Program-made: the position numbers and the translations under genes
Notes under the pieces: generated by a model
The model's database searches: none
What the model was told of the DNA's origin: nothing
Seen by the model: only the letters and a program-made list of their open reading frames with translations
Origin: Candidatus Gottesmanbacteria bacterium
GTDB lineage: Bacteria; Patescibacteriota; Microgenomatia; UBA10105
Direction of reading: 5' to 3'
Length of the DNA: 39,858 nucleotides
Assembly (NCBI GenBank): GCA_023245415.1
Contig: JAHFKJ010000014.1
Coordinates: forward strand, 1 to 39,858
Shown here: piece by piece, positions 1-9,565 of the stretch
Numbering within the stretch: position 1 is the first letter of the stretch
Layout of the letters: every line of letters begins with the position of its first letter

Positions 1-19
1 TCATAGACGTTTCGTTTGC

Positions 20-58
20 TTAGGGAGCGTCCCAAAATAACCTTTAGGGTTATTTTGG
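20..58. repeat. Strong hairpin/inverted repeat downstream of purD
   Basis: CCCAAAATAACC-TTTAG-GGTTATTTTGGG is a 12-bp perfect stem; outer GGGAGCGT / ACGACCCC can extend it. No clear U-tract. Confidence 0.6.
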
Positions 59-94
59 GTTACGACCCCTTGTGCCGCATCTTTCCTTTAAATA

Positions 95-1360
95 TTATTT
101 GTAAGATGCGGCCTTACCAATATCGGTTCTATACTGCATGCCTTCAAAGCTAATTGACTCCCCAATCACCGAATACACTTTTTCCCGAGCTTTTTCTAAA
201 GAATCAGCGGTTGCTGTAATATTTAATACACGGCCACCATTCGTATGAATTTGGTTATCAATTAGTCTTGTCCCTGCATGGAAAACCGTCACCCCATTTT
301 GTCGGTGAAGTCCGTTAATTGGCATGTCTTTCTTGTATGTTCCAGGGTATCCCCCTGATGCAAGCACCACAGACAACGATGTTTGCTCACTGAATTTCAC
401 GAGATCCGGAGTCATCTTTCCCTCAATACACGCTTCTAAAATAGCAAGTAAATCAGATTCTAAAAGAGGTAATTGAACTTGTGTTTCCGGATCACCCATC
501 CGGCAGTTGAATTCCAAAACATACACCTCACTCCCCACTATCATAAATCCGCCATACAAAACTCCGATGTAAGGCATGTTCTTCTCCGCCATCCGATCAA
601 CCACCAGTGTCAAAAGCCGCTGCATCTTTTTCAAAACCGTCACTCGGATCTTTGATGGCGCATATGCCCCCATTCCTCCTGTATTGGAACCCCGATCACG
701 ATCATAAATCCGTTTATAATCTTGCGCGGCAATGATGGGAATTGCGACTTTTCCGTCACAAAATGCCATTACTGAGACTTCGCGCCCGACCAACTTTTCC
801 TGAATCACTACCGTCTCACCAGCACTACCAAACACTCTACTTATCATAATTTCTTTAAGCGCTTTTTCAGCCTCAGATAAAGTATTACACATATATACAC
901 CTTTTCCCGCTGCCAACCCGTCCGCCTTAACCACACATTCTCCTTTGAGTTTTTCAATATAAGAAAATGCCGAAGAAACATCGGTAAAAATTTCAGATTT
1001 CGGATGAGGAATTTTATTTTCTTCCATAAATCTGACTGCCCAGGCTTTACTTGATTCAAGTTGGGTAGCAGCCTTCGTCGGGCCGAATATTCGTAGACTC
1101 TTTTTGACAGACTCGTCAACAATCCCCAATGCCAGTGGTACTTCAGGTCCGACTACTATCAAATCAATCTGTTTTTCCTCAACAAATTGCAAAATGTCTT
1201 TGATTGCTTCCACGTTGATCGAAATATTTTCGCCTAAACCCAATGTCCCTCCATTTCCGGGTGCAAAATACAGTTTTCCCACTCTCGATGACTTCGCTAA
1301 TTTCCATCCAATTGCATGTTCTCGACCCCCCGACCCAACGATCAATATACGCTTTTTCAT
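95..1360 (-). CDS. purD: Phosphoribosylamine--glycine ligase (GARS)
   Basis: ILIVGSGGREHAIGWKL N-terminus, FGPTKAATQLESSKAWAVRFM, EFNCRMGDPETQ ATP-grasp motifs. Confidence 0.96.
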   Translation of the reverse strand: MKKRILIVGSGGREHAIGWKLAKSSRVGKLYFAPGNGGTLGLGENISINVEAIKDILQFVEEKQIDLIVVGPEVPLALGIVDESVKKSLRIFGPTKAATQLESSKAWAVRFMEENKIPHPKSEIFTDVSSAFSYIEKLKGECVVKADGLAAGKGVYMCNTLSEAEKALKEIMISRVFGSAGETVVIQEKLVGREVSVMAFCDGKVAIPIIAAQDYKRIYDRDRGSNTGGMGAYAPSKIRVTVLKKMQRLLTLVVDRMAEKNMPYIGVLYGGFMIVGSEVYVLEFNCRMGDPETQVQLPLLESDLLAILEACIEGKMTPDLVKFSEQTSLSVVLASGGYPGTYKKDMPINGLHRQNGVTVFHAGTRLIDNQIHTNGGRVLNITATADSLEKAREKVYSVIGESISFEGMQYRTDIGKAASYK

Positions 1361-2136
1361 AAATAGCCTGCGGGAAACAATTGTATCGCGATATCTTTTG
1401 CCGGTTGTAATAAATGTAAGTAACGTGAAGAAATAAGCGGTTGAGTACGTTTGAAACCTGTTGTCTGCGGTTCTTGTATCAACATTTTAATAGTCTTGAT
1501 AACATTTTCATGTTCTAATGGCAAGAGTTGACTTTGTAGTTGACATGAAATTTCTCTTAACTTTTCGCTCTGTGCAAGAATGTCGGCTGGAGAAGGAGTT
1601 TTTCTGACTGATGCAAATGGTAATTTTATAACTCGCAAAAGGTTTCCTTGATCATACTCCGCAGTTACAATATGTGTAGTAGCTTCAATCCAGGGATTTT
1701 GTTCACCGGTTAACCATGCAAAGGCAACTCGAGCACACGTCACTCGGATCCCATACATTCCCTTTCCCCCAAAATCAGACCGTCCAGGGTCTAATGGCCC
1801 TGGATGTTGGTTAATAATTTTCCCGGCATACGACCTAACCACCGTAACTGGAGTATGCGGCAACCATCCGTTTTGGGAAATAATATCCGGTTGAAGAAAT
1901 TGAAACAAAGTATGGAGATTTTCGGCTAACTTCGCCTGTGATTTAACTACTTCATTCTCAAGTGCAAAAGTCCGAATCCCCAATAATTGTGCCTTAGCAA
2001 TGCCTGGTGCATCATTGCGACTTGCAATTACACCGACGATCTCAACCTGATCGATTTTACCCTGTTGCACCGCTTTAATGACTGCTTCAGCTGTTGTTCC
2101 TCCACCTGATATGAGCAATACAGTCCGTTTTTTCAT
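1357..2136 (-). CDS. purN: Phosphoribosylglycinamide formyltransferase-like protein (divergent)
   Basis: VLLISGGGTTAEAVIKAV, INQHPGPLDPGR, HIVTAEYDQGNLL resemble GART; between purF and purD; internal ATG at 2136 fits the fold better than 2169. Confidence 0.8.
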   Translation of the reverse strand: MKKRTVLLISGGGTTAEAVIKAVQQGKIDQVEIVGVIASRNDAPGIAKAQLLGIRTFALENEVVKSQAKLAENLHTLFQFLQPDIISQNGWLPHTPVTVVRSYAGKIINQHPGPLDPGRSDFGGKGMYGIRVTCARVAFAWLTGEQNPWIEATTHIVTAEYDQGNLLRVIKLPFASVRKTPSPADILAQSEKLREISCQLQSQLLPLEHENVIKTIKMLIQEPQTTGFKRTQPLISSRYLHLLQPAKDIAIQLFPAGYL

Positions 2137-2140
2137 ATTT

Positions 2141-3646
2141 TTATAAGTTGCTTTCATACGCTGTACCATCTTTTGCTACAGGAAATCGACCGGTTAAACA
2201 ACCACCGCATCCGCCATTTACTAAAAAAATGTCCAACTCGTCTTTGGGGTAAATGATTTTATTGCTGCCAAATTTCGCCTGGATAAATCCTTTTGGGCTA
2301 ATATAGTTTACGCTGGTTGCACCTATAGCCTTAGCAATCTTTATTGGATCTGAATTATTCTCACGGGCAATAAGTTCTTTTCCCGTACGCATACTCACTC
2401 CTAAGTGGCACGGATATGTAACGGGTGGGAACCCCACAATCCAGTGCACTTCGCGAGCTCCTAACGCAAACACAGCCCCTGTAATTTTTTCTGACACATT
2501 ACCCCGAACTATCGAATCGTCTCCTAGAACCACAACAGCATCTTTCCAAATGGATTTATCAGGAACGAACGAAATTTTTCCCAGAACTTTGGTTTTGATA
2601 TGTGACATATCATCATCGCGCATAAATAATCGCTGATCACCATTGATGTCAAAATGATCACGTAGAAGCACCTGACGATAAGGCAACTTCAAAGCCTTGG
2701 CATACCCTATCGCCACATTCACTCCCGAATCCGGCACACCAACTATAAAATTAGCTTTGGGAAGAGGCGCTTCTTGCGCCAAAATCTCACCACACCGCTC
2801 TCTAAAAACTGCAGTTGATAGCCATTCGACAGAATCAGCAGCTTTATTTTTGTCAATATTTACCGGAAAAAGAGAGTCAGGCCTGGAAAAATATGCCCAT
2901 TCAAAATCGCAAAAATTACCGAGACCTGGTGTACCTTTTCGAATTCGAGTTATCCTTTTTTTGTCAATTTTGATGATTTCACCTTTATTTACTTCACGTA
3001 AAACTTGTGCATGTACTTTTTCAAACGCGTGCGTTTCGGATGCAATCAGATAACCCTGGTTCTTCAATTTTCCTATAAATAACGGTCGAATACCATGCGA
3101 ATCACGGATGATATACAATACATCACCAATTCCAATCATCATGCTAAATGCTCCACTGACTTCTGAAACTGCGGACATGATTTTTCTATCCCAATCTGTT
3201 CCGGGAAATTGTGCAAGCATCTGTGTAAATAAGTATGTATCGCTTGCGTCTTCCGGAATTTCACCTCTGATTTTCATTCGAATTTTTGGAATCGCAGCAA
3301 ACTCACCATTGTGTACTACGGCCAGCATTTCCTTGGATTTCGTCTTAATTATGCATGGTTGTAAATTTCTCGATAAATATCCACCGTAAGTACCGTATCG
3401 GCAATGAACCAATGTCCACAAACTCGGAAAATCAAACGCTTTAATACGTTGAGGAGTAAAAACTATTTTTAGTATTCCGTCTCCGACGTGTTTTTTAAAA
3501 CCCGAAGTTGTTTTCATTACAATACCAGCCCCCTGCTGTCCGCGATGCTGTACACCACTCGCCATTGCCAAAGCTGTTTGCAGCTGTTTGCGATAACCTG
3601 GCGCAAAAATTCCTACGATTCCGCATTTTTCCTGTAAAAGAGTCAT
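2141..3646 (-). CDS. purF: Amidophosphoribosyltransferase
   Basis: CGIVGIFAPG N-terminal nucleophile Cys after a 7-aa leader, VQHRGQQGAGIV, VVLGDDSIVRG PRPP loop, four Cys at the B. subtilis-type Fe-S ligand positions. Confidence 0.95.
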   Translation of the reverse strand: MTLLQEKCGIVGIFAPGYRKQLQTALAMASGVQHRGQQGAGIVMKTTSGFKKHVGDGILKIVFTPQRIKAFDFPSLWTLVHCRYGTYGGYLSRNLQPCIIKTKSKEMLAVVHNGEFAAIPKIRMKIRGEIPEDASDTYLFTQMLAQFPGTDWDRKIMSAVSEVSGAFSMMIGIGDVLYIIRDSHGIRPLFIGKLKNQGYLIASETHAFEKVHAQVLREVNKGEIIKIDKKRITRIRKGTPGLGNFCDFEWAYFSRPDSLFPVNIDKNKAADSVEWLSTAVFRERCGEILAQEAPLPKANFIVGVPDSGVNVAIGYAKALKLPYRQVLLRDHFDINGDQRLFMRDDDMSHIKTKVLGKISFVPDKSIWKDAVVVLGDDSIVRGNVSEKITGAVFALGAREVHWIVGFPPVTYPCHLGVSMRTGKELIARENNSDPIKIAKAIGATSVNYISPKGFIQAKFGSNKIIYPKDELDIFLVNGGCGGCLTGRFPVAKDGTAYESNL

Positions 3647-3690
3647 AATAGTGATTAAGATTTAATTATTTAGAATAAATTCTATAAATA

Positions 3691-3716
3691 CGCAAAATCC
3701 CGCTATTAGCGGGACT
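3691..3716 (-). terminator. Intrinsic terminator-like hairpin between nfo and purF
   Basis: Minus strand TCCCGCT-AAT-AGCGGGA followed by TTTTGCG; 7-bp stem. Confidence 0.65.
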
Positions 3717-3861
3717 CTATCAATTCGCCAAAGACTAAGAGATTAAATCTCATGCTGTCTTGTTTTTGGATTCTAAATTTACAATTTATGCATCTACACT
3801 AAGTCTTTTGTAAATTCCTGTCAAGGAAATATTTGTTAATTCACGTGTTAATATTTTTCGT

Positions 3862-4764
3862 CTATATTGAGATTAAAGATTTGAGAATTTCGAGATTTTT
3901 TTTATCCGGACCTTTTTGGTCGAATCCCGGAGTTTCCAAAATCAGCGGTAAATTGCTAAATTTAGGATTACGCAACAGTAACTTGAATGCTTCTTTTCCT
4001 ATAAATCCCCCGCCTATGTTTTCATGCCGATCGCGTGTACTTCCAAATTCACCTTTACTATCATTTGCATGCATACATTCAATTACTCCCCAACCAATAG
4101 TTGATTCAATTTTCTTGGTTAATTCGTCAACTTGAGCTTGAGTATTGAATCCATAACCACCAACAAACATATGACAAGTATCTAAACAAACGCCCAAGCG
4201 CACATCTTTTACCTCAGCGAGTAACTTCTGTAATTCTTCAAAAGTTGAACCGATTTTACCATTTCCTCCGGCTGCAATTTCTAGATACAATTTAGTGGTT
4301 TTAGGCGTATTAGCAAGAACTAGTTTGATAGAATCAGTTACCGTTGACAAAACGTTCGTAAACCCCTTACCTTTGTGACTTCCTGTATGAACGATTGTAC
4401 CCAAAGCGCCAATTTTCGCAGCAAAACTCAAATCATCAATCAAACTCTGAACGGAAAGTTTGAGTAGCCTAGCCTGATCGGAAGCAAGATTTATTAGATA
4501 ACTCGCATGGATAAATATGGGCTTGATACTCATCTCAATCGCTTTTTTTTTAAATTCTGAACACTCAGTATCGGCAAATTTCGGCGGAACAAATGCTTGA
4601 GGTGGAGAAGAAAAAATTTGCATGCAGTTCGCACCCATTACCTTTGCTCTATCAAGTGCGAATATTAATCCTTTAGCAATACTTACATGGACGCCAATCC
4701 GCTGCAGATTCTTTCCATTTATATTATCGTAGAGATTTTTGGACTTCATTTTCCAGCTGCGCAA
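3862..4764 (-). CDS. nfo: Endonuclease IV (AP endonuclease); start may be internal ATG at 4749
   Basis: RIGVHVSIAKGL, CLDTCHMFVGGYGF, MHANDSKGEFGSTRDRHENIGGGFIG, LILETPG. Confidence 0.95.
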   Translation of the reverse strand: MRSWKMKSKNLYDNINGKNLQRIGVHVSIAKGLIFALDRAKVMGANCMQIFSSPPQAFVPPKFADTECSEFKKKAIEMSIKPIFIHASYLINLASDQARLLKLSVQSLIDDLSFAAKIGALGTIVHTGSHKGKGFTNVLSTVTDSIKLVLANTPKTTKLYLEIAAGGNGKIGSTFEELQKLLAEVKDVRLGVCLDTCHMFVGGYGFNTQAQVDELTKKIESTIGWGVIECMHANDSKGEFGSTRDRHENIGGGFIGKEAFKLLLRNPKFSNLPLILETPGFDQKGPDKKNLEILKSLISI

Positions 4765-5350
4765 AATTTAATAAATTTAGCTTTTTGCCATTTAAATAAA
4801 AGGTCGGGGTAGAATTAATACCAATGGCGTTGCCATCATTTATATCTTTTTGAATTTTATCTTTATACGAATTTTCTGCAAGGGCCTGTGTAAATTTTTC
4901 TGAATCCAGGTTTAACTCTTTTGCTAATTTTTGATATGTATCTTGCGACAACTTTGTCTGGTTTTCGAAAAGCTTATCGTGCATTTCCCAAAACTTACCC
5001 TGGACACCAGCCGCTTCGGCCGCATTTGCTGCTTCTCGTGCATGAGTGTGTTGGTCCAACGGATAATGCCGGTAGACAAATTTAAGTTGATCTTTGTGTT
5101 TAGATACTATTTTATTTACTAGAGGATAAGCAGCTCCGCACGCTGGACATTCAAAATCTGAAAATTCAACTAGCGTCGCTTTTGGAGTAGCTGACCCGGT
5201 TGCCCAGGCATCTTTCGGGATTAGCTGTTCTAAAGAAATTTCAGGAGGAGGTTTAGCGAATAAGATTATTGCTCCTATTAAAATTATGAATGTGACAACG
5301 ATCACACTTATGAAAAATTTGGTTTCACCTGTCAGTTTCATATTTAGCAA
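4724..5350 (-). CDS. Membrane-anchored DsbA-family thiol:disulfide oxidoreductase
   Basis: N-terminal TM, EFSDFECPACGAAYPLV (CPAC), GINSTPTFYLNGKKL cis-Pro region. Confidence 0.9.
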   Translation of the reverse strand: MLNMKLTGETKFFISVIVVTFIILIGAIILFAKPPPEISLEQLIPKDAWATGSATPKATLVEFSDFECPACGAAYPLVNKIVSKHKDQLKFVYRHYPLDQHTHAREAANAAEAAGVQGKFWEMHDKLFENQTKLSQDTYQKLAKELNLDSEKFTQALAENSYKDKIQKDINDGNAIGINSTPTFYLNGKKLNLLNFAQLENEVQKSLR

Positions 5351-5393
5351 AAATATAGCTTACCAAAATGACCAGCGCATTGCAACGTAAAAT

Positions 5394-5633
5394 CTATAAT
5401 CCTGTAGCTGGCAATATACCATTTTGAAGCAGTAAAGGAGAAGCTGAAGGAATCGGCATTGGAGAAGAAATATTAGTTGAATTTAGATTAGATCCACTTT
5501 TTCCAGATGGAGAAGGTGAAGTATATTGGGGTAATAAATTTTTTATCTGCAGTATAGATGATTTACGCCAGACGTAGAAAAACGCAATTGCCAAAACAAT
5601 AATTAAAATAAGACCCATGATAAATCTATTCAT
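5394..5633 (-). CDS. Small single-TM hypothetical protein with Ser/Pro-rich tail
   Basis: 79-aa ORF with N-terminal TM (FIMGLILIIVLAIAFFYVW), collinear with neighbours. Confidence 0.5.
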   Translation of the reverse strand: MNRFIMGLILIIVLAIAFFYVWRKSSILQIKNLLPQYTSPSPSGKSGSNLNSTNISSPMPIPSASPLLLQNGILPATGL

Positions 5634-5693
5634 ATTTTCTATCAGAGCGAAATATACTTCATTTATTAAAAATCGTCAATCTTACCATCGTTT

Positions 5694-7847
5694 TTAAATT
5701 CTCAGTTGAAATACTTGATTAAATAAATTATTTATTAGATCAACGAATTTATCTTTCCAGAGATAGACCAAACTTAAAACAATTTGGGTTTTATCCCGAA
5801 TAATAATTCTCAAGTACCCCTGAAATTGCTTCCAATTTGTAATACATATCCAAAATTCTCTCCGACAGTCAATGTAAAAGTTAATCGATTGGGACAATAC
5901 AGGATTTCCACTTGTACTAACTGTAAGAGTTGATTGTGCGCTGTTACTGGCAGAGAAGTCAATAAAAAATTCTTCCATCGAAACTTCCGGGTCTTGCGAT
6001 GGATTTATAAGTATTTCAGGGTCAGTAGACGTAATTTTTAGATTTTTAATTGGCACAGGCCGCTCAAATATATTTCGTGGATCGATATACAATCGCGCTG
6101 AACTTCTGCCAGCAATGGCTTCAGTGTTATGCCAATAAAATGTGGATATTTGTTTATCGAAACCATATGTAGAAAAATCAGGCTGAAAAATTACCGCCAG
6201 TGAGTCGATTTCTTCCTGTTTCAAATCTATATTTGGGACTATTAACCATTCATTTTCACGATTTATAACAGATGCCATTACTACTTGTTGCAACTTAATA
6301 TTTTCCCAACCTAAAAAAAGTTGATGCTTATCTTTTTCAGGTCGAATGAAGAATCGTGGGTGACGCTTAAATAAATAATATTGTTCTGTATTTGCAGTTA
6401 AGATATCACTAAAACTCAAAGATATAGGTTGCGACAGCCGTGGGGAAGTTTGCGATTTTACGGTTATTTTTTCCGGATCTAATATAATTTCTGCAGTTTC
6501 ATTTTTAAGTATAATTTTTCCTTCCTGAATATCCAGCCCGGTTATTGAGTTTGGGCTCAGTTCAATTCCGAAGCGATCCACACTATTGTCTCGCCTCACC
6601 GGATTACCTCTATAAATGTCTCTGCTTTCTTTTACTACAGTGTATTGTTGTGAACTATCTAGGAGATAAGGTATCACCCAATATGCCCGATTTGTCGAAA
6701 CACTGACGTTAGTATATCGATCTGATTGATTTGTAAAAATACGCAAATCACTCAAAATAATTTTATCGCCGCGTCTTTCCAATAAGATACGGTATCTTTC
6801 TCCAAAAAACCAGAACACGCCTTGTTTTGGAAATTCGGGACTCTTTAAATAATGATATTGACCAGTAGCTCTAGCTTGTCTAGAAACTGTATTATAGTAT
6901 TCAAGAGGTGAGTATGTCTTGAGATTTCCCTGGTGTTTTTGCTCGTATACATAGTCGAGTTGTTTGATAAATTCGTCTTTATTACTCACCCACTCTTTCG
7001 AATTTTCGAGTCCCAAAAGAGCGAACTTATTACCATCAGCCTGACTGCGAGCCTGATCAATAAGTTTGGTAAAATAATTAAAGTTTCCTAGCTTTCGACT
7101 CAAATAATCATTTGGTTGTGAAGTGTAGAAACTTTGGTACGAACCGTAACTCTCCTCGATATCGCTGATAGTTTGTCTAAATATCATCACTTGTGATGTA
7201 TCGGTAGAAGGAATTAAAGGATGTAATATTGAAGCATAATAAGGTATATTAAATATTCCTCCATATAATGTGTAATCATCGGTTTCATACTGCTCTTTGG
7301 TAATTTCATGAATATTAACTCCAAAATTTTTGTGAATATAATCAAGCGACCAGCTATCTATCATCCAGGCCACTGTAAACTCAGGATAACGATTAAATCT
7401 TTTTTTGAAAATCTCAAAAACAGTATCGAGCAGGTGTTTCCTTTCTGCTTGAGTATAACCAATTAAAAAGGCGTTTCGAGCAGCGTACCAGTCTTCTCCA
7501 TTTATTTTTCCTTTATATTTTACCCCACTTGCTAAAGCAAGTTTCGGTGTTATTTCTAGCAGAATTCCTAAAGTTTGTTCGCCTGAAGTTTTGATCTTTT
7601 CAACTTGCGTTTTATCATTCAAAACATCAAACCGTATAGCCCATGCCAATGGTAAATCTTTAATTTGTGCGTGAGAATTCAGTTTTGTAAACATATCCGG
7701 GTCACCAGAATCACAACAACTTTCAGACCCTCGAAGTTGATTTATAATAACAACTGGCAAAGTTTCTTGCGCATATGTTTTTTTATAGAAGAACATACAC
7801 CCTAAAAGACTTATGCACACTGATAAAATATAGTATCGTTTATTCAT
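5694..7847 (-). CDS. Large secreted hypothetical protein (possible polysaccharide deacetylase/TIM-barrel-like N-terminus)
   Basis: MNKRYYILSVCISLLGCMFFYKKTYAQE signal peptide at an internal ATG (7847); long intact ORF; fold assignment tentative. Confidence 0.65.
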   Translation of the reverse strand: MNKRYYILSVCISLLGCMFFYKKTYAQETLPVVIINQLRGSESCCDSGDPDMFTKLNSHAQIKDLPLAWAIRFDVLNDKTQVEKIKTSGEQTLGILLEITPKLALASGVKYKGKINGEDWYAARNAFLIGYTQAERKHLLDTVFEIFKKRFNRYPEFTVAWMIDSWSLDYIHKNFGVNIHEITKEQYETDDYTLYGGIFNIPYYASILHPLIPSTDTSQVMIFRQTISDIEESYGSYQSFYTSQPNDYLSRKLGNFNYFTKLIDQARSQADGNKFALLGLENSKEWVSNKDEFIKQLDYVYEQKHQGNLKTYSPLEYYNTVSRQARATGQYHYLKSPEFPKQGVFWFFGERYRILLERRGDKIILSDLRIFTNQSDRYTNVSVSTNRAYWVIPYLLDSSQQYTVVKESRDIYRGNPVRRDNSVDRFGIELSPNSITGLDIQEGKIILKNETAEIILDPEKITVKSQTSPRLSQPISLSFSDILTANTEQYYLFKRHPRFFIRPEKDKHQLFLGWENIKLQQVVMASVINRENEWLIVPNIDLKQEEIDSLAVIFQPDFSTYGFDKQISTFYWHNTEAIAGRSSARLYIDPRNIFERPVPIKNLKITSTDPEILINPSQDPEVSMEEFFIDFSASNSAQSTLTVSTSGNPVLSQSINFYIDCRREFWICITNWKQFQGYLRIIIRDKTQIVLSLVYLWKDKFVDLINNLFNQVFQLRI

Positions 7848-7917
7848 TTTTCGTTTCTTATGTTCGTACAAATTCTGATAGGTTTTATTTAAATATTTAT
7901 TAAGTCGAATCAATATA

Positions 7918-7948
7918 TTGACAGAAGGGAAAAAACAATGTCTAATAG
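7918..7948 (+). promoter_or_regulatory. Candidate promoter of the cohesin/dockerin gene
   Basis: TTGACA (7918-7923), 19-nt spacer, TAATAG (7943-7948). Confidence 0.35.
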
Positions 7949-7972
7949 ATTTATCATAGTTTGTCCCGTCGT

Positions 7973-9400
7973 ATGAATAATTCTACACGTCTTAAAAAGA
8001 ACTACTCGTCACAGTTTTTACCCTTAGGAATTATACTTTTCCTGGGTTTGGCAACTATATTTACTTTTATTGTCTCACAACGGCGTCAGGAATTACGCTC
8101 CAAAGCTCTTTCTGATAACGCAATCTTGTCTTTTTCTCCTACAACAGTAAATATTACTTCAAACGGCACTTTTAATGTAGCAACAATTCTTAATACTACT
8201 CCTCAAGCTGCAGTTGGAACGGATATTTTAGTCCAGTTTGACTCGAACAAATTGACACTCACTAATGTAACAAAAGGAAGTAACACTGTATTAAAAACTT
8301 TCGCACCTATTGTTGCCAATGATGCAAATGGTACATTCGACATTCAACGCGTTAAAGATTGTGCCAACTTGGGATCGTTTAATAATAGTACCCAAAATTG
8401 TCCAAGTGGATCGGGAATTGCTGAATTCGGGGTTGTTGCTTTTGACTGGGTAAATAATAGCCTAACCGGCTCCTTTGCTGGAATAGCAAGCCCGCTTGCC
8501 ACTCTCACTTTTCAAGCAAAACCGAATATTAGCGGAAATACAACAATTTCATATAAATATATAGATGCCAACAGCACTACTGACTCTAATGTCGTAGCAA
8601 ACCCAACAGCTGGAGCAAGTCCGGAAGACATCTTGGTTGCACCGACATCCATAGTTGCTATCACTATTACAACTATCAGCGCTTCACCTAGTCCCACACC
8701 TTCACCTAGTTCGAATCCTAGCCCAACCCCAACACGAAGTCCAAGTCCAACGCCAACCAGAAGCCCATCACCAACCCCAACACGAAGTCCAAGTCCAACG
8801 CCTTCTACGACTCCAAGCGTATCGCCAAATCCCAGTGTCAGTCCAACTCCAGGTACAAATCCCAGTCCCTCCGCCAGTCCAGCAAACCCGCAGATAATTC
8901 TTGAGTTGAATCTGGAAGGCACTATAGGTACAACTACACAAAAACCCGACAAACAATTTATCGTCACCTTTAAGAAAACCAACACAGCTGATCAAGTCCA
9001 AACTGTTACTTTCACAGCTAATAACACTGCTACGTATAGTAACCTGGCATCTCCTATAGTATTAGCTTCACCTGGAGCTTATTCTATAACGGTAAAAGCT
9101 CCTTCTTATTTATCTCATACATTCCCCGATAAACAAATTAATCAAGGCCTACAAACCATATCTTTAGTTAACGATTTCACTCTTTTGGCAGGCGATGCAG
9201 TCGAAACGACTCTGAACAAAATTGATATTTACGACTATAATAATGTAGTAAGCAACTTTGGCTGTAAATCAACTGCCAATGCATCGCCTCCTCCCGGTAA
9301 AAGCTGTATATCTTTCAAATCTGATTTGGATTATGATGGAGATATAGATATTTACGATTACAGCTTCATGGTGGGAAACTTTGGCAGCACCGGTAACTAA
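7973..9400 (+). CDS. Secreted/anchored protein: cohesin-like domain, Pro/Ser/Thr linker, C-terminal dockerin type I-like repeats
   Basis: N-terminal [25 protein letters not shown]...[26 protein letters not shown] linker; [20 protein letters not shown] calcium-binding dockerin repeat. ATG at 7973 preferred over TTG at 7961. Confidence 0.8.
   Translation: MNNSTRLKKNYSSQFLPLGIILFLGLATIFTFIVSQRRQELRSKALSDNAILSFSPTTVNITSNGTFNVATILNTTPQAAVGTDILVQFDSNKLTLTNVTKGSNTVLKTFAPIVANDANGTFDIQRVKDCANLGSFNNSTQNCPSGSGIAEFGVVAFDWVNNSLTGSFAGIASPLATLTFQAKPNISGNTTISYKYIDANSTTDSNVVANPTAGASPEDILVAPTSIVAITITTISASPSPTPSPSSNPSPTPTRSPSPTPTRSPSPTPTRSPSPTPSTTPSVSPNPSVSPTPGTNPSPSASPANPQIILELNLEGTIGTTTQKPDKQFIVTFKKTNTADQVQTVTFTANNTATYSNLASPIVLASPGAYSITVKAPSYLSHTFPDKQINQGLQTISLVNDFTLLAGDAVETTLNKIDIYDYNNVVSNFGCKSTANASPPPGKSCISFKSDLDYDGDIDIYDYSFMVGNFGSTGN
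8723..8802 (+). repeat. In-frame tandem repeat (48-bp period) coding the SPTPTR linker
   Basis: Identical 32-bp segments ccaaccccaacacgaagtccaagtccaacgcc at 8723 and 8771. Confidence 0.85.
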
Positions 9401-9493
9401 TTCTTCTAATTTACTTATTTATTTTTCTTCTGTTTTTTTACGTGTATTTTTATACTGATATTTTTTGTATTTTTTTGATACAGTTTACAAGAA

Positions 9494-9523
9494 TTGACAT
9501 ATGCAGTTGTCGCGCTATATGAT
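9494..9523 (+). promoter_or_regulatory. Candidate promoter of the orf86-polY unit
   Basis: TTGACA (9494-9499), 18-nt spacer, TATGAT (9518-9523). Confidence 0.55.
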
Positions 9524-9532
9524 TTTATTCGG

Positions 9533-9552
9533 TTATTGTTCGGTAACAATAA
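9533..9552. promoter_or_regulatory. 8-bp inverted repeat just downstream of the -10 (operator or leader hairpin)
   Basis: TTATTGTT-CGGT-AACAATAA, perfect arms, before ATG at 9566. Confidence 0.5.
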
Positions 9553-9565
9553 ATTTAATAGGCTT

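Noticed and set aside
8690-8870. Regularly spaced short repeats suggestive of a CRISPR-like array
   Set aside because: They are in-frame codons of a Pro/Ser/Thr linker; no conserved repeat with unique spacers and no cas genes
8512-8985. Minus-strand 157-aa Gly/Val-rich ORF (and 8655-8897, 8768-9001 ORFs)
   Set aside because: Antisense/out-of-frame shadow of the low-complexity linker-encoding DNA
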